Origin: Sebastes aleutianus
Lineage: Eukaryota > Chordata > Actinopteri > Perciformes > Sebastidae
Assembly: GCA_916700875.1 (NCBI GenBank)
Contig: CAKAKS010000066.1
Coordinates: 20,079,490 to 20,143,489 of the forward strand
Direction: 5' to 3'
Length of the DNA stretch: 64,000 bases
Part shown: positions 37,706 through 49,440 of the stretch, one piece after another
How positions within the stretch are numbered: the first letter of the stretch is position 1
Layout of the letters: each line of letters opens with the position of its first letter
Translations under genes and position numbers: made by a program
The notes under the pieces: generated by a model
The model's input: the letters and a program-made list of their open reading frames with translations, nothing else
Database searches by the model: none
Told to the model about the DNA's origin: nothing

Positions 37706-38180
37706 ATTATTTTTTATTTTATTTTTGTATGTATTAGTTTATTTGACAGGGACAATACATAGGCATTGTTACACTTAATTAAAGTGCAACTGATGCAGGG
37801 TATAGGACTTCTAGCCAGATCTAATTTGCAGACCGTGTCCCTGGTTAGGCTTTTAAGAAAAAGAAAATAAAGAAAAAAATACAGAATAGCACATCTTACA
37901 TTAAATCACATAATACAACATCGTACATTACAATCAATTTACATATGTAATGTATGTTCCCAATCAATAATCAGTGATCACAGGTTTGGTTTAGTTTCAG
38001 CCAGTGTTTCACCTTTTCATTAAACGTTTTCAGGTCAGGTTGTATTTTTATTTCCGTTGGTAGGGCGTTCAAGAAATGTGTTCCTTTTACTGAAAAAGAT
38101 GACTGACCGAAGGTAATTTTGCGCTGTGCCACTCTGCACTTGTTGTCTATTTTCCCAGCAATAGAAATTATGCTCCATTC
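37706..38180 (-). mobile_element. LINE 3' end on the minus strand, dnajb5 leader intron
   Basis: Read on the minus strand from about 38175 to the stop at 37971-37973, an uninterrupted frame encodes SFSVKGTHFLNALPTE, LKTFNEKVKHWL and a terminal TCDH. This fits the C-terminal pattern of fish non-LTR retrotransposons (F-x-x-K-G, then W/LN-x-LP). An A-rich tail on that strand lies at 37706-37727. The copy is 5'-truncated. Confidence 0.65.
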
Positions 38181-38635
38181 ATTTGCTGGTCCAGTCAGAG
38201 ACGGGGAATGACACTAAGTTGAAGGTAAACTGGAGCCCCATAGCCCCCATCAGATCATCAGTAGGATCAGCCAAGTCAATTGTATTTATTGCTCAAAATC
38301 ACAATATAAGTGCATTTGAAAACAATTATCCCAAGTATTGTCTATAGGCTACCTGCCGGGCTGAGCTGGTAGGGAGAAGCCCGTTAATAGAGCAGATGAA
38401 GGGGATCCCTCTACACTTCTACATCAGCACCAGCAACCACATCCCCATAGCAACAGTTTTTAAAAACCAGCACTCTGTGTTCCCGTTTCCAACTATCACC
38501 AAATAGGTGTCACAGTTAAGCCCTGAAGGAGAGCTTTTCAGTGCACTCTGCACCTCAGCCAGGACATATATATACATATATATATAGTCTGCTGGATGGT
38601 CATAAGAGTCTAACAGTAACCCTGTATCTCCCCAG

Positions 38636-38705
38636 TGACTGAACACGGCCTGAGCTGAAGAAGGGGGGTCCCAATCCCAAAGAGTGTATATGCGTGTGTG
38701 CAGCT
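38636..38705 (+). other. dnajb5: dnajb5 5' UTR part of the first coding exon
   Basis: The acceptor TCTCCCCAG at 38627-38635 starts an exon that runs without a break into the ATG at 38706. A closer AG at 38702-38703 is possible but has a poor pyrimidine tract. Confidence 0.55.
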
Positions 38706-41700
38706 ATGGGGAAGGACTACTACAAGACCCTGGGCATCCCCAAGGGCTCCAACGAGGAGGAGATCAAGAAGGCCTACCGGCGCATGGCGCTGCGCTTCCA
38801 TCCTGACAAGAACAAGGATGCCAATGCCGAGGAGAAGTTCAAGGAGATCGCTGAGGCCTATGAGGTCCTCAGCGACCCCAAGAAGAGGGTCGTCTATGAT
38901 CAGCTAGGAGAGGAAGGTGGGTTTGAGCCTGTCTGTGTCTGTGTCTGTGTAAGAGGTCAGAGAGTGCAGGCCTTGTTAAACAGGCGTTATGATGTATTAA
39001 GTTGTTATTAAAATAGCTCAGGAACAGAATCTAATATCACAGTGGAGGGCTTTCAGTCACTGAAGTAATAACACTGTGTCTTCCATGTTTTCTTGTTTGT
39101 GTGTATGTGCAGAAATGTGTGTGTGTCCATTGTTATCTTTTGTGTCAACAATACTTACAAGCTCTAATACCTTCTAGTCTACCTCAGCTGCTAGTGTACT
39201 GTGTTTGTGTGCGTGTGTGTGCATGTGTGTGTGTGTTAGCTGACAGACAGATGGCTTAAGATCATTACGTGGTTGAGATATGAATAGCTGCGGCTGCTGT
39301 AGTTTGCAATTGTGGGCGTTTTGTGCATGCGTCTGTGTTGAAAAGGTGTGTGCGTATTTGCGTGAGTGTGTTGGACGGAGTGACCTGGTATTTTATGAGT
39401 TCCTCCACCAGCGCTGTTGGAAGATCAGTGATGCTGTGGGATTTTTCCCGCCCACGTGGGCTGCACTCTTCTCTGTGCTGTTACCCACACATAGTCTTTT
39501 CTGAACGTTGTCCTGTGTCTGGTATCTGACTTCATATTGATGTGTGTTTTGCAAGCACGGTGGGTGTTTGAGTGTGCCTGTCTCACGTTCCTCTCTCTTT
39601 CTTCTATCTCAGGGTTGAGGGCGGGAGGCAACAGCTCTTCAGGTGCTCCAGGCAGCTCAACGTACCACTACACCTTCCACGGAGACCCCCACGCCACTTT
39701 CGCCTCCTTCTTTGGCGGCTCCAACCCCTTCGACATGTTCTTTGGCTCCAACCGCGGCCACAGCCGCTCCAACGGTTTCTCCTTCCACAACGACCATGAC
39801 GGGGAGCAGGACATGGACGTGGACGAGGATGACCCCTTCGCTCATATCGGGAGACAGTTTGGCTTTCCTGGGGGGATGAACAACGGCTTCCCAGGGGAGG
39901 GCCGCAGGAGGAGGGGGGCGCCGTCGGAGCGCCTGGGGACCGGGCGGAAGCACCAGGACCCTCCGGTGGTCCACGAGCTGAAGGTCTCGCTGGAAGAGAT
40001 CTTCCACGGCTGCACCAAGCGCATGAAGATCACCCGCCGCAGGCTGAACCCGGATGGGCGCAGCATGAGGACAGAGGACAAGATCCTCAACATTATCATC
40101 AAAAAGGGATGGAAGGAGGGGACCAAAATCACCTTCCCAAAGGAGGGGGACGAGACCCCCGAGAACATTCCTGCCGACATAGCCTTTGTGCTCAAAGACA
40201 AAGGGCACATCCACTTCAAGAGAGACGGTTCCAATATCATTTTTAACAGCAAGATCAGTCTAAAAGAGGTGCGTCTGTCCCTTAACCTCAAATAACCTCT
40301 CTCTTCTGTTTTGCTATCTGCTCTTCTGCCTACCTTCAGACCTCCCTCTTTGTCACAGTGCACGTAGATGAGTAGATAATGCTGCTGAGGTTGGGAGTTT
40401 GATTCCTAGTGGAGCAAACCAGGCAGAAATGTAATGCATTCATGGAGCTGCAAAGGCTTGGATGAATAAGGTGTATATCCAAAAATACACTTTTTTCACT
40501 CAATTTCTTCATATCATTCTCACTCAACCTGGGCAAACGGTGGATGAGGTGTGACTGCAATTTAATGGTAGGATTATGTCCTGGTTTGGTGGTCATAATT
40601 TATATAAAACATATTGAGGAGTGAGTGTGTATGTGTTGCTGGAGTGCAGGATCAGTGAGCAGCAGAGTCTCCGTCGTTGCAGTGTGAGAGAGGCAGCGGG
40701 AATGTGGTGTCCTCGTGTGACCCGGCACAGAGCCGTCGTCCTCACTTGTTCTGCACTTCTGTATGAATATCTATATCCATAAACACTCAAGCAAGAAGGC
40801 CCCCATAAAGCTACACACAGGAATAAACACGCACACAAGCGCACACACTCTTGCATCTTCAAGCTTATTTGCAAAACACACTCAGTTAAAGATTGATTTT
40901 AGTGTGACACTGGTGACAATCCAGGCTGCTATTACAGTGACTGGCAGGACATTTAATTAGCCGCTCCTTCGAGGGCATCGGGTCCAGCACAGCTCTGCTC
41001 TGCCTGTGAGAGTTACACAAGCTTTAATGTTTCTAATAGCGCTGCCACTCACCGGCCTGCCCTGCGCTCCACATGGTTGGCTTAATGGCAGGTGTTCTCA
41101 AAGAGCTGGAGACGTCAGGGGAGTTGTTTGTGCTCCACTCAAGCCAATTTTAACAATTTTCCTCTAAAAGCAGCACCGACTCTCTTCAGAAGTAATTCAC
41201 CGGTAAACAAGGGTGCCAGCAACACAGCTAGTTAATGAGAGCACATTGGAGTTTATTAAGTGGCATTAAGCAGGAGATGTTACTTGATCAAAACCTGCAC
41301 GATGATTAAGTTTGCACTGCAGAACTCCCACAGCTAAGTCCTCTGCTCTTACGGCAGCCAGATAAGAGACTTAAGTCTGGTGCAGCTGAAGATGGGATGG
41401 GGGAGAGAAGGGGAGATGTGGATGTGATGGGGTGGTGGTGGGGGGGGGGGTATCTGGGGAATATTAGGGAAGTGGGTCAGATGATTCAGTATCCAAAGCA
41501 AACAGAGCTCATATTCCACTGCTCCACTCTGCTCTCTCCCTGAAGATGTGATGCTGAATGCTGCAATGAAAACACAGCACCAGCTACATGCTGCACAACC
41601 TGCCACATATAATGTTGCAAATGTTATGCAATGCACCAGTAGATGTTTTACCTAGCCAGCAAGATGATTGTTTCCAATCAGTGCTCTTTCTAAGGGAGAA

Positions 41701-44572
41701 AAACAGAAGAGAAAGCAGGTTTAGTCATTTCAATCAGGAGAGACTCGTATGAATTGAATGGTGATTTATTACAAAGTGCACAAATTTATGAATAGTAACA
41801 GTTTTTTGGCGATTTAGACCCAATGTGACATAGTAAGGGGGAAGTGATGCCGTAGTTGGATTAGGATTATTCCCCCCGGGTCTAGACACTGGTGATGGTG
41901 GTAGTGAAAAGATTGATGCAGATCCGATGAATGAAGTGGAGGATTGCTCTGATGTGATGAATCTGGAGGTGGTGGGGTGGTGGAGGGTCGCATCAGTTTG
42001 TGCTGATACTGACACTGAAAACAGCATAGAGGAGAACAGTTTTAAACTTTTGACAGCAACGATGTGATTGGTTTAGGGAGATATGGCAAAATCTGATTGG
42101 TCACTGAAAAGAGAGACACCCATAATCATCTGACATAGTAATAGCCCATGAGAGAGAGACCCAGAATGAATGAGAATGAATGAGATTGCACCCCTAGTCT
42201 TCCTGACTGAATTTACGCATAAGCTTAATTTTGTCTTATTTCGACTGCTGTATGATTTCCCTGCTATTTGGTTGCTCAGTCTTGTTTACAGCCTGAAGCG
42301 TGCCCCGGTGAGCAGTTTCACTTAGTGCCGCCAAGCTTGTTTGACCAAGCTTTAAACTCCTGGGAGACTCTGCTAGAGGCTACTTCCAGCCCTGCGACGT
42401 CTTCACTGTGACAGCAGTCCGAAGCAGTTAGAGAGCTTAGCGGGACTTTGACACATTGATTTCCCTGAAATCGACCTATATCTGGATCTTTAGTCTGCCT
42501 CTCTTTCTGGCAGTAATGATGCCTCTGCAGTGTGCTGGTATCGTCTGTGGCGGTGCATTTCTAGCTCCTGTCACTACTGCACTCAGCTCAGCAGCAAAAA
42601 GCCCACGTCCAAACACACACGTAAGTGCGAACTGTAGCTGTTGGGCTCTAAAGGCAACATGGACAGCTCTTCACAGCTCCACTTCTGATATCAATTAGAA
42701 AGGCAAGTATCCTCTTTATCCACAATGGTAGAGGATGTTGAATCAGTGGGAGTGAGGCATGTTTATGTGGTTCACTCCTGTCCAGTTAAATGTACATACA
42801 GCAATAGCCACCAGTATTCAGGTGGACTGAATTGACAGCTGACAGCTCTTGTGAAGACACTTTGGATTATGAGGACACTTTTTTTCTGGTCCTTTCAGCT
42901 GATCACGACTGTAGTGTTAAGCCTGTAACAGTGATGACATTAGGATATGGCCCTATAGGGAATGAATCTACAGATTCGTTCCCACAAATATAGCAGAAAT
43001 CAAAGTGTGTCAGTCTCCAGAGCTATGTTGTCTGAGCTGAGGCTTATGCAATCAGTGGGCCCTCAGATCAGCTGGCAGTGTGTGCCTGCCGAGCGTCATG
43101 GCAACCTGTCTCTGTGTGTAAGACTGTGTGTTAGTGAATGGAAGTGTTCATAACGAGAGGATGAGCACTAGTCTCCATCACAGTCACAGGATAAATCAAC
43201 TCCTCATGTATGTAGCGGTGGTTAAATGAGGCTGATGTCATGGCTGGAAAACTCTGAAGCAGCTGCTCTGCTTGACTCGACGTCAACTGTTCACAGTCTT
43301 GATACAACATTGGCCACGTCATTGGACACGGACTGGGTGTGAGAGCACATGCCAATACAGGCAAAATCACTGTCATCTCATGAGGGACTGGTTGCCTCGA
43401 GATGAATGGTGTTAAGAGTCGGTATGTTTTGGAAAAAGCTGAGAAGGAAACTTGAACTACTAACGCTAACCTTTCTAAAAGGTTGACTTGAGTAAAAGAA
43501 GAGTATTCAGATTTTAATCAGCCTCTTTTGAAGTTGAGTGATCCCATAACTTTTCCTCTAGTCAAGTCAAGTCAATTTTATTTGTATAGCCCAATATCAC
43601 AAATCACAAATTTTACTGAGGGAGCTTTACAATCTGTACATGATACTCTGACCTTTACAGTACGACCCTCTAATCGGATGAGAGAAATCTCCCCCCAAAA
43701 AAAACTTTTAACAGGGAAAAAATGGAAGTGTACAGAGTAACAACATAATGGAAAAACAACATAGACAATCCATATGACAAAATAAAAAAGGATACATATA
43801 ATGTGAAACATACATGAAGAGATGGATGCAGGAGATGTCAAGCAGCTTCCAGGCGTCGCCAAACAGATAGAGCCTGAGCAACACGACCCCCTCAACACCA
43901 TGTAACCTAGAGAGAGGACCAGATTTTTGTTTTTAGATCTGTAGCGCCACCACAAGTTTCACATTTGGCAATTTCAGTTCAAATGTCCCAATAACTATTG
44001 TATGGATTGCCAAGAAATTTGTTACATTACACATATTCATGTTCCCCTCAGGATGAATTGTAATCATTTTTCTGATCCCCAGAGTTTTCATGTATTTGTT
44101 CAATACTTTAGTTTATGACCAAATACCTGTAAAACTAAATACATTTCAATCGGCCTCAGCTGTACCTTTTGTTTCAAATCAAATCAAAAATCAATCACTG
44201 CTAATTGACAAATGTTAGCATTTTAACATGCTAAACTCGCTAGACTCCATACTCCAGATCTTTAGAATACCTCATTTAAATTCCTTTCTTCTTTTACCCC
44301 TGGGTAATTTTATTCACTGACCTTATTTTGTGTAGTAAATTGTTTTGTAACAGTTGCTCAGAAATACATTATATAAGAAAGTTATTTATTCATCAGGATG
44401 TTCATTCACAGAGTTGTGGATTTAAGCAGCTCTTTTTATTCAGCACAAATCTGTCGAGTGATGCTCACTGGAAAGCCTGCGAAGTCGCGATAACCTCAGG
44501 TCTCCGTGTTAAGCTTAGCGCTCTCTACGCTCTGACTGGATATCATCAGGCATTGTGATAAGGAGGTGAGGC

Positions 44573-44614
<42 letters not shown>

Positions 44615-44764
44615 CTCTCCCCTTGTCCTGCCAGCCGATCTGACAACCCCTCCAACTATTTACGAGCTCAGCCGATTCCTCCCTCCCTCCCTTTATTAGC
44701 CCTATGAGACTGTTGCTAAATTTAGTCCCCTGTGCAATGTGTAGCCCCTCCAACACTGACACAC

Positions 44765-44802
<38 letters not shown>

Positions 44803-45370
44803 CTTCCACCCACACACACACACACATATACAAACACAAAGACCGGAAAACTTTTCCACTGCCAAGTCATGTTTTCCAAATGCTGTTCTGGTGACCCTAC
44901 AGTGCTGCAGTCGAGACTAAAAGGATTTGTCATTAAGGCCTGCTTTCTCTCTCACACATGATGAACGCACACAGAAAACACGTGGACCCTTGACTTGTTT
45001 GGATGACGCACTGAGAGAGCAGATGAACTAAAGTTTTTACTTCATGGAAACATGAAGTCATGGAGATATTCATGGCTTTGGCATTTCATTCCTACCAAAG
45101 ATATTAACCCTCTCCATCTCCTCTCTTCTCTTCCAGGCGTTGTGTGGCTGCACCGTAAGCATTCCCACGCTGGAAAACCGCATCATCTCGCTCCCCTGTC
45201 ACGACATCATCAAGCCCGGGACGGTGAAGCGACTCAGAGGAGAAGGCCTGCCTTTCCCCAAGAACCCGTCGCAGCGTGGTGACCTCATCGTGGAGTTTTC
45301 TGTCCGTTTTCCCGACAGGATTCCCCCTCAGTCCAGAGAGATTATCAGACAACACCTCCCCCAGTCGTAG
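38706..45370 (+). CDS. dnajb5: DNAJB5, Hsp40 co-chaperone
   Basis: Three coding exons, 38706-38916, 39613-40268 and 45137-45370, give 366 aa. The class B Hsp40 architecture is clear: a J domain from MGKDYYKTLG with the Hsp70-stimulating HPD at residues 32-34, a Gly/Phe-rich linker (HYTFHGDPHATFASFFGGSNP), and two substrate-binding C-terminal domains starting at PPVVHELKVSLEEI. The closest family member by sequence is DNAJB5 (Hsc40) rather than DNAJB1 or B4: the MDVDEDDPF acidic motif and FFGGSNPFDMFF are present. It is 18 residues longer than the common human form because of a His/Asn/Gly-rich insertion in the linker. The last exon encodes CGCTVSIPTL, GTVKRLRGEGLPFPK and the end HLPQS. It recruits Hsp70 for folding and stress recovery in cytosol and nucleus. 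Two upstream leader exons imply alternative promoters. Confidence 0.96.
43561..43960 (-). mobile_element. Fish SINE/LINE-tail repeat in dnajb5 intron 2
   Basis: Repeated GTCAA pentamers lead into TTTTATTTGTATAGCCCAAT, then ATCACAAATCACAAATTT, GGAGCTTTACAATCTGTACA and CGACCCTCTAATCGGATGAG. I recognise this as a very common teleost interspersed repeat but cannot name the family. Confidence 0.65.
44576..44613 (+). repeat. (GT)n microsatellite in dnajb5 intron 2
   Basis: About 18 GT units. A complementary CA tract follows 150 bp downstream. Confidence 0.95.
44767..44826 (+). repeat. (CA)n microsatellite in dnajb5 intron 2
   Basis: About 17 CA units at 44767-44801 and a second run at 44809-44826. 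It can pair with the GT tract at 44576-44613 in the intron RNA. Confidence 0.95.
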
Positions 45371-45640
45371 GAGGACTCACCTTCAACCCCTCCACCGCCA
45401 CACACTCCAGACTGAATGGCCCAAACCCAGAAAACCAACCCTTGATACTCCAATTCTGACCCTCATTGTCGTTTCCCTCCGCACCTCCAGTCCCCGTGTC
45501 CTCCTGAGTCAATGCACGCAGCATTGAACAGACGCTGTTGTTTGTAGGGACTTCACAGTGGGAGGATAAAGGAAGGATGCCTAGACGAATGGCGGTATCA
45601 GGATGTAATTATTTGTGTTTGTTTTGTGTTTTGGCCCAAG

Positions 45641-45676
<36 letters not shown>

Positions 45677-47205
45677 AACACACAGAGGATGGACTCAGCA
45701 CAATCGTCTTTTCTTAACTCTGTTTTTTACGGACTCATCAGTGATTTTATATGCTGTCCAACTCTCTGATCCTCGTCTTTTTGTGATAGGATGAAGCGTG
45801 AGATATTTTTTAAAAAGACACATTTTTTTCCCAGGATTTTTTTTTCCAAAGAAAGTTATAAACAGGAGTATTTATTTCTACCTTGAGTGTACCAGCAGCT
45901 TCAGTGTGTTCGGTGCAAACTCCCCCCACCTGCCACCTGCTTTCCTCTTGTTTTCAGTCTGATAACGCATCGTGCTTGAAGTCTGTAGGCCATTTAGTGA
46001 GACCTGTCTCCCCTAAAATCAGTTGGGTGCAACACCACAGCGCACGTTGCCCATGTTGCTCCAAACAATATTAGCGTATCTCAGCTGCATTGGGAAATCT
46101 GGGAATGACAATCACATCCAATAACAGCAGTGTAAGCTCGGATAATCTGCACATGATATGGGTGCTTTCCCTTCTGAACTGAATAGCCTCGCTCGCTATC
46201 TGAGGGACATTTAGGTGCCTTAGCCCGGTGTCATACCACATATGTGAACACACACACAGGTCACACTGTAACAAACACAACCAGCCATGTTAAGTGCACA
46301 GACGATGCCCTATGCTGTGTTAGACATTGCCATTGGGGGGCTGGTGATCCTGGACAAACAGTAAGTAAAGCAATGCAATGTCAATCACCATATTATACTG
46401 TATGCGAGCAAGGACATTTTGCAGGAAAGATTTGATACAAAACTGCTGAATTTTTGTCAGTGCATCCCTGTAAAGTGCCGTACAAGTACAGGTTGGATTT
46501 CCCAGAGGAATGAAAGTATTGAATTAATCTGAAGTTTGTAGTAAATAGTCAAGATTTCTCTGGGAAAGCCAGCTTTGTTGTGTATATTCTGCTTTCTCTT
46601 GTGCCATTTGAAGGCCATGTCTCGGTGCTACTGTGAGCAGTGCCAAAAATAGACCCCCTCGGTGTCTACTTTTCGGTTTCATGGTTTCAATTGGTGATTT
46701 GATAACTGCTTCTGTCCTCTGTAACATGTGTACATTGAACTTTACATCTGTTTTTTCAAGTAGAAAACGCTGTTTAGGAAACAAGTTTTGTAATATTGCA
46801 GCAGCCGTTCTCTGTTTCAGCTGCAGGGGGCTATGAAAGCTCCCTTCAGCTCTTCCTACTGTACTTTACAGCAATGATAAGATGTATGTGTGAGTGTGGT
46901 TTATGCAGGCAGCACTAGTAGGTCCTATATATCATGTGTATGGAAAATGTTTGAATGCAACATGTTGATAAATGCACTTTTATGTCCTAAAAGAGACTGA
47001 TGAAACTATGAGGTGATGGAGAGACTTGAATGACTTGTCTGAGTGTGTGAGGAGCGTCCTGCCTCTCAGAGCCTCCGAGGACGCTGGACTGACTGAACCA
47101 GAATGCACCAGTGCTGCTGCTGAGTGACGGTCACTGCTTATGTGCATTTGACAATATTTATGATCTTTTCAAAATGGCAACAAATAAACCAAATGTGTGA
47201 ACTTA
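45371..47205 (+). other. dnajb5: dnajb5 3' UTR with polyadenylation signal
   Basis: No other gene is seen. The run ends with AATAAA at 47183-47188, followed by GTGTGTCTTT, a strong downstream element. A (CA)n repeat lies at 45641-45684 inside this UTR. The length is about 1.8 kb. Confidence 0.65.
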
Positions 47206-48529
47206 ACGGTGTGTGTCTTTCAAGAATTAAAAGCAATGAGTAGGACTTTGGTGTGGTGTGCACTTCAAACCTTCACCTTAATGAGTATGTTTACATACTA
47301 TACAGCTATAGATCTTTTCAGATTTAAGATTTAACACAAGAAATATGTGATATGCCTAAATACTATTAGAAAATAGCATAATTTAGCAGTTGCACCAAGG
47401 AGAGATTTTCCCTCTAGACTTAAAACATGGTTTCATTTGAATAACTGTTTGAGAAGCAAAAAGGTCAAAGTATCCAATATTTCAATTAAGAAAAGTCAAA
47501 AAAATGATGCAAATGTGTGTATCAGCACTTTGTTTTTCTTCTTTCCTGCCCCATTAATCATGTGGCCCCTTGAGAAGAGGCCCCCAAGTTGAGAACCAGT
47601 GGACCAAACAACTGAACTGTATCAACGGTATTTAAAACCAGCTCCACCTCGACCAGCTACAACAGTGAGATGCTGCTTACACATGGATGCATCAGTATTA
47701 AATCTAATAATGTCACATATAATAATAGATCAGTCACAGGGGCCATTATTCTGCATAACAAGTCCTTTTACCTTTCATACTTTAAAGCCTCTGAACACCC
47801 ACACAGGTGTTTTCAGTTATTCTGGCTGATCAGACCTCTGCTGAGGACTGTGTGGGTGAGTACAGACTGTAATTGATTGACATCTTCCTGAGTCTCCTGT
47901 TAGCTTTGTTGCACCTGTTAGGGGCGGGACAAATTACACCTTTATCATTCTTATTGGTAGATGAAGATTTATGAACTAATACATTCCCATCAATGCTCCG
48001 GCCCACCTTCAACCAGAGCAGAGGTCTAATAAGCCAGAAGAACTGAAAACACATGTGTGGGTGTTCAGAGGCTTTGAGTACATTTTGCTGAAGGATTTTT
48101 ACTAAAGGAGTATTTTTACATTAAAGCCATTGTTGTATTGGCTGTATTACTTAAATAAATAATGCAATAAAGCATCTGAGTACTTCTTCCACTACTGCTC
48201 ATTCTCAGCTGGTACAGAAATGAGTGGCTGATGTTGAGGAATGAAGATGATCAGAAACCTGGATATTGGCATGATCATAACGGTATCCAGGTTTCTGATT
48301 ATGATCATGCATACAGGGATATGTGAATAACCAGGTTTCTCAACATTAATAACACTCAAAAGAGACTCAAAACTGAAATGATGTACATGTAATCAAACTA
48401 ACTGATCTGCTATCAGGTCTTAGAAACCAACAAAAGGAAATCATTGGCAACATACAGTATGTGTAACTATGTGTTATGTCGGTGGGTGGAGTTTGGACAG
48501 TTTCCATCAGCCTGAGTTACAGATAAACA
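47206..48529. other. dnajb5-akr1a1 spacer, repeat-rich
   Basis: The spacer holds a fish repeat (about 47650-48200, with the end GAGTACTTCTTCCACTACTG) interrupted by a foldback at 47786-48073, and a compact palindrome at 48233-48343. The akr1a1 promoter should be at the right end. No TATA box is obvious. Confidence 0.5.
47786..48073. mobile_element. Foldback element inserted in an older repeat
   Basis: The ends AGCCTCTGAACACCCACACA and its complement TGTGTGGGTGTTCAGAGGCT form arms of about 55 bp that continue with GTTTTCAGTT-TTCTGGCT. The flanks are TTAA (47782-47785) and TTGA (48074-48077), compatible with a TTAA-type target with one change. It splits a repeat whose two halves lie on either side. 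Confidence 0.65.
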
Positions 48530-48539
48530 AAAGACTTTG

Positions 48540-48606
48540 ACCTCAGCCTGTTAATATCCAGACGACCCTCAGCCGATCACTGCTCCGTCTATCAGAGCGA
48601 TCCCAG
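48540..48606 (+). other. akr1a1: Candidate akr1a1 untranslated first exon
   Basis: A short stretch ends in GATCCCAG|GTAGGA, a good donor, about 600 bp upstream of the acceptor at 49203-49204. The next exon starts with ten untranslated bases before the ATG. The start position is approximate. Confidence 0.45.
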
Positions 48607-49214
48607 GTAGGAACTAAAGTCTGGACTGAAAAATGAAGAGACTTTAATTCAATCTATGTTAATCTTGGTACTGTGTTAGAGCATTAGTGAATTACACGCT
48701 GTGTTCTGCTGCTGGGTCAGGAGGGAGTCAGGGGGGCTGATCTGTTTTAACAGACTCTGATCATGTGAAACAAATGCAGTGGTTGGTGAATGGTGTGTGT
48801 GTATCACATGGTAAGGATATAGCAGACAATTAGTGAACCATGGAAAGGCTCTGAGATGTGCTGCAGTAACACCACACTGTGACTAATGCCGTATACCTGT
48901 ATCAGCTATTTCTGGCAATAAGGCTGGGTTCACAGAGGGTTTATATTTCCACTGAAACACGCAGTGTGAAAAAAACTAATAACAAAAAGCAGGTCACCAA
49001 ATGGTATTTTTGCTGCTTTGTGAAAGGCTAGAGTGTATGTATGTACACACACAACCTCTGCTATAGTGCAGGAGTTAATGAATTCAGACGTGAGTGATAA
49101 TCAGTAACAGAGTATTAGGACTTAGTCATGATGGCTGGGTCCAGTCCCAGAGGAGGCTATATGTGAACTCCTCTCACCACTTCTCTGTCTCTGTCTCTCC
49201 TCAGGGTTGAAAAC

Positions 49215-49388
49215 ATGAGCGCCTTCGTGACTCTCTCCACGGGGCAGAGGATGCCCGTGGTCGGGCTCGGCACATGGAAGAGCACTCCAGGACAGGTAGA
49301 ACTACCCTTAAACACAGGTTTTGTTTTTTAAGACTGAGCACATTTCTGGAAATTAAGTTGAAAACGATAAAACATAGTGTTTGGACTG

Positions 49389-49440
<52 letters not shown>

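Noticed and set aside
39657..40363. Long minus-strand frames opposite dnajb5 exon 2
   Set aside because: They are shadows of a GC-rich coding exon; the plus-strand frame is a clear Hsp40.
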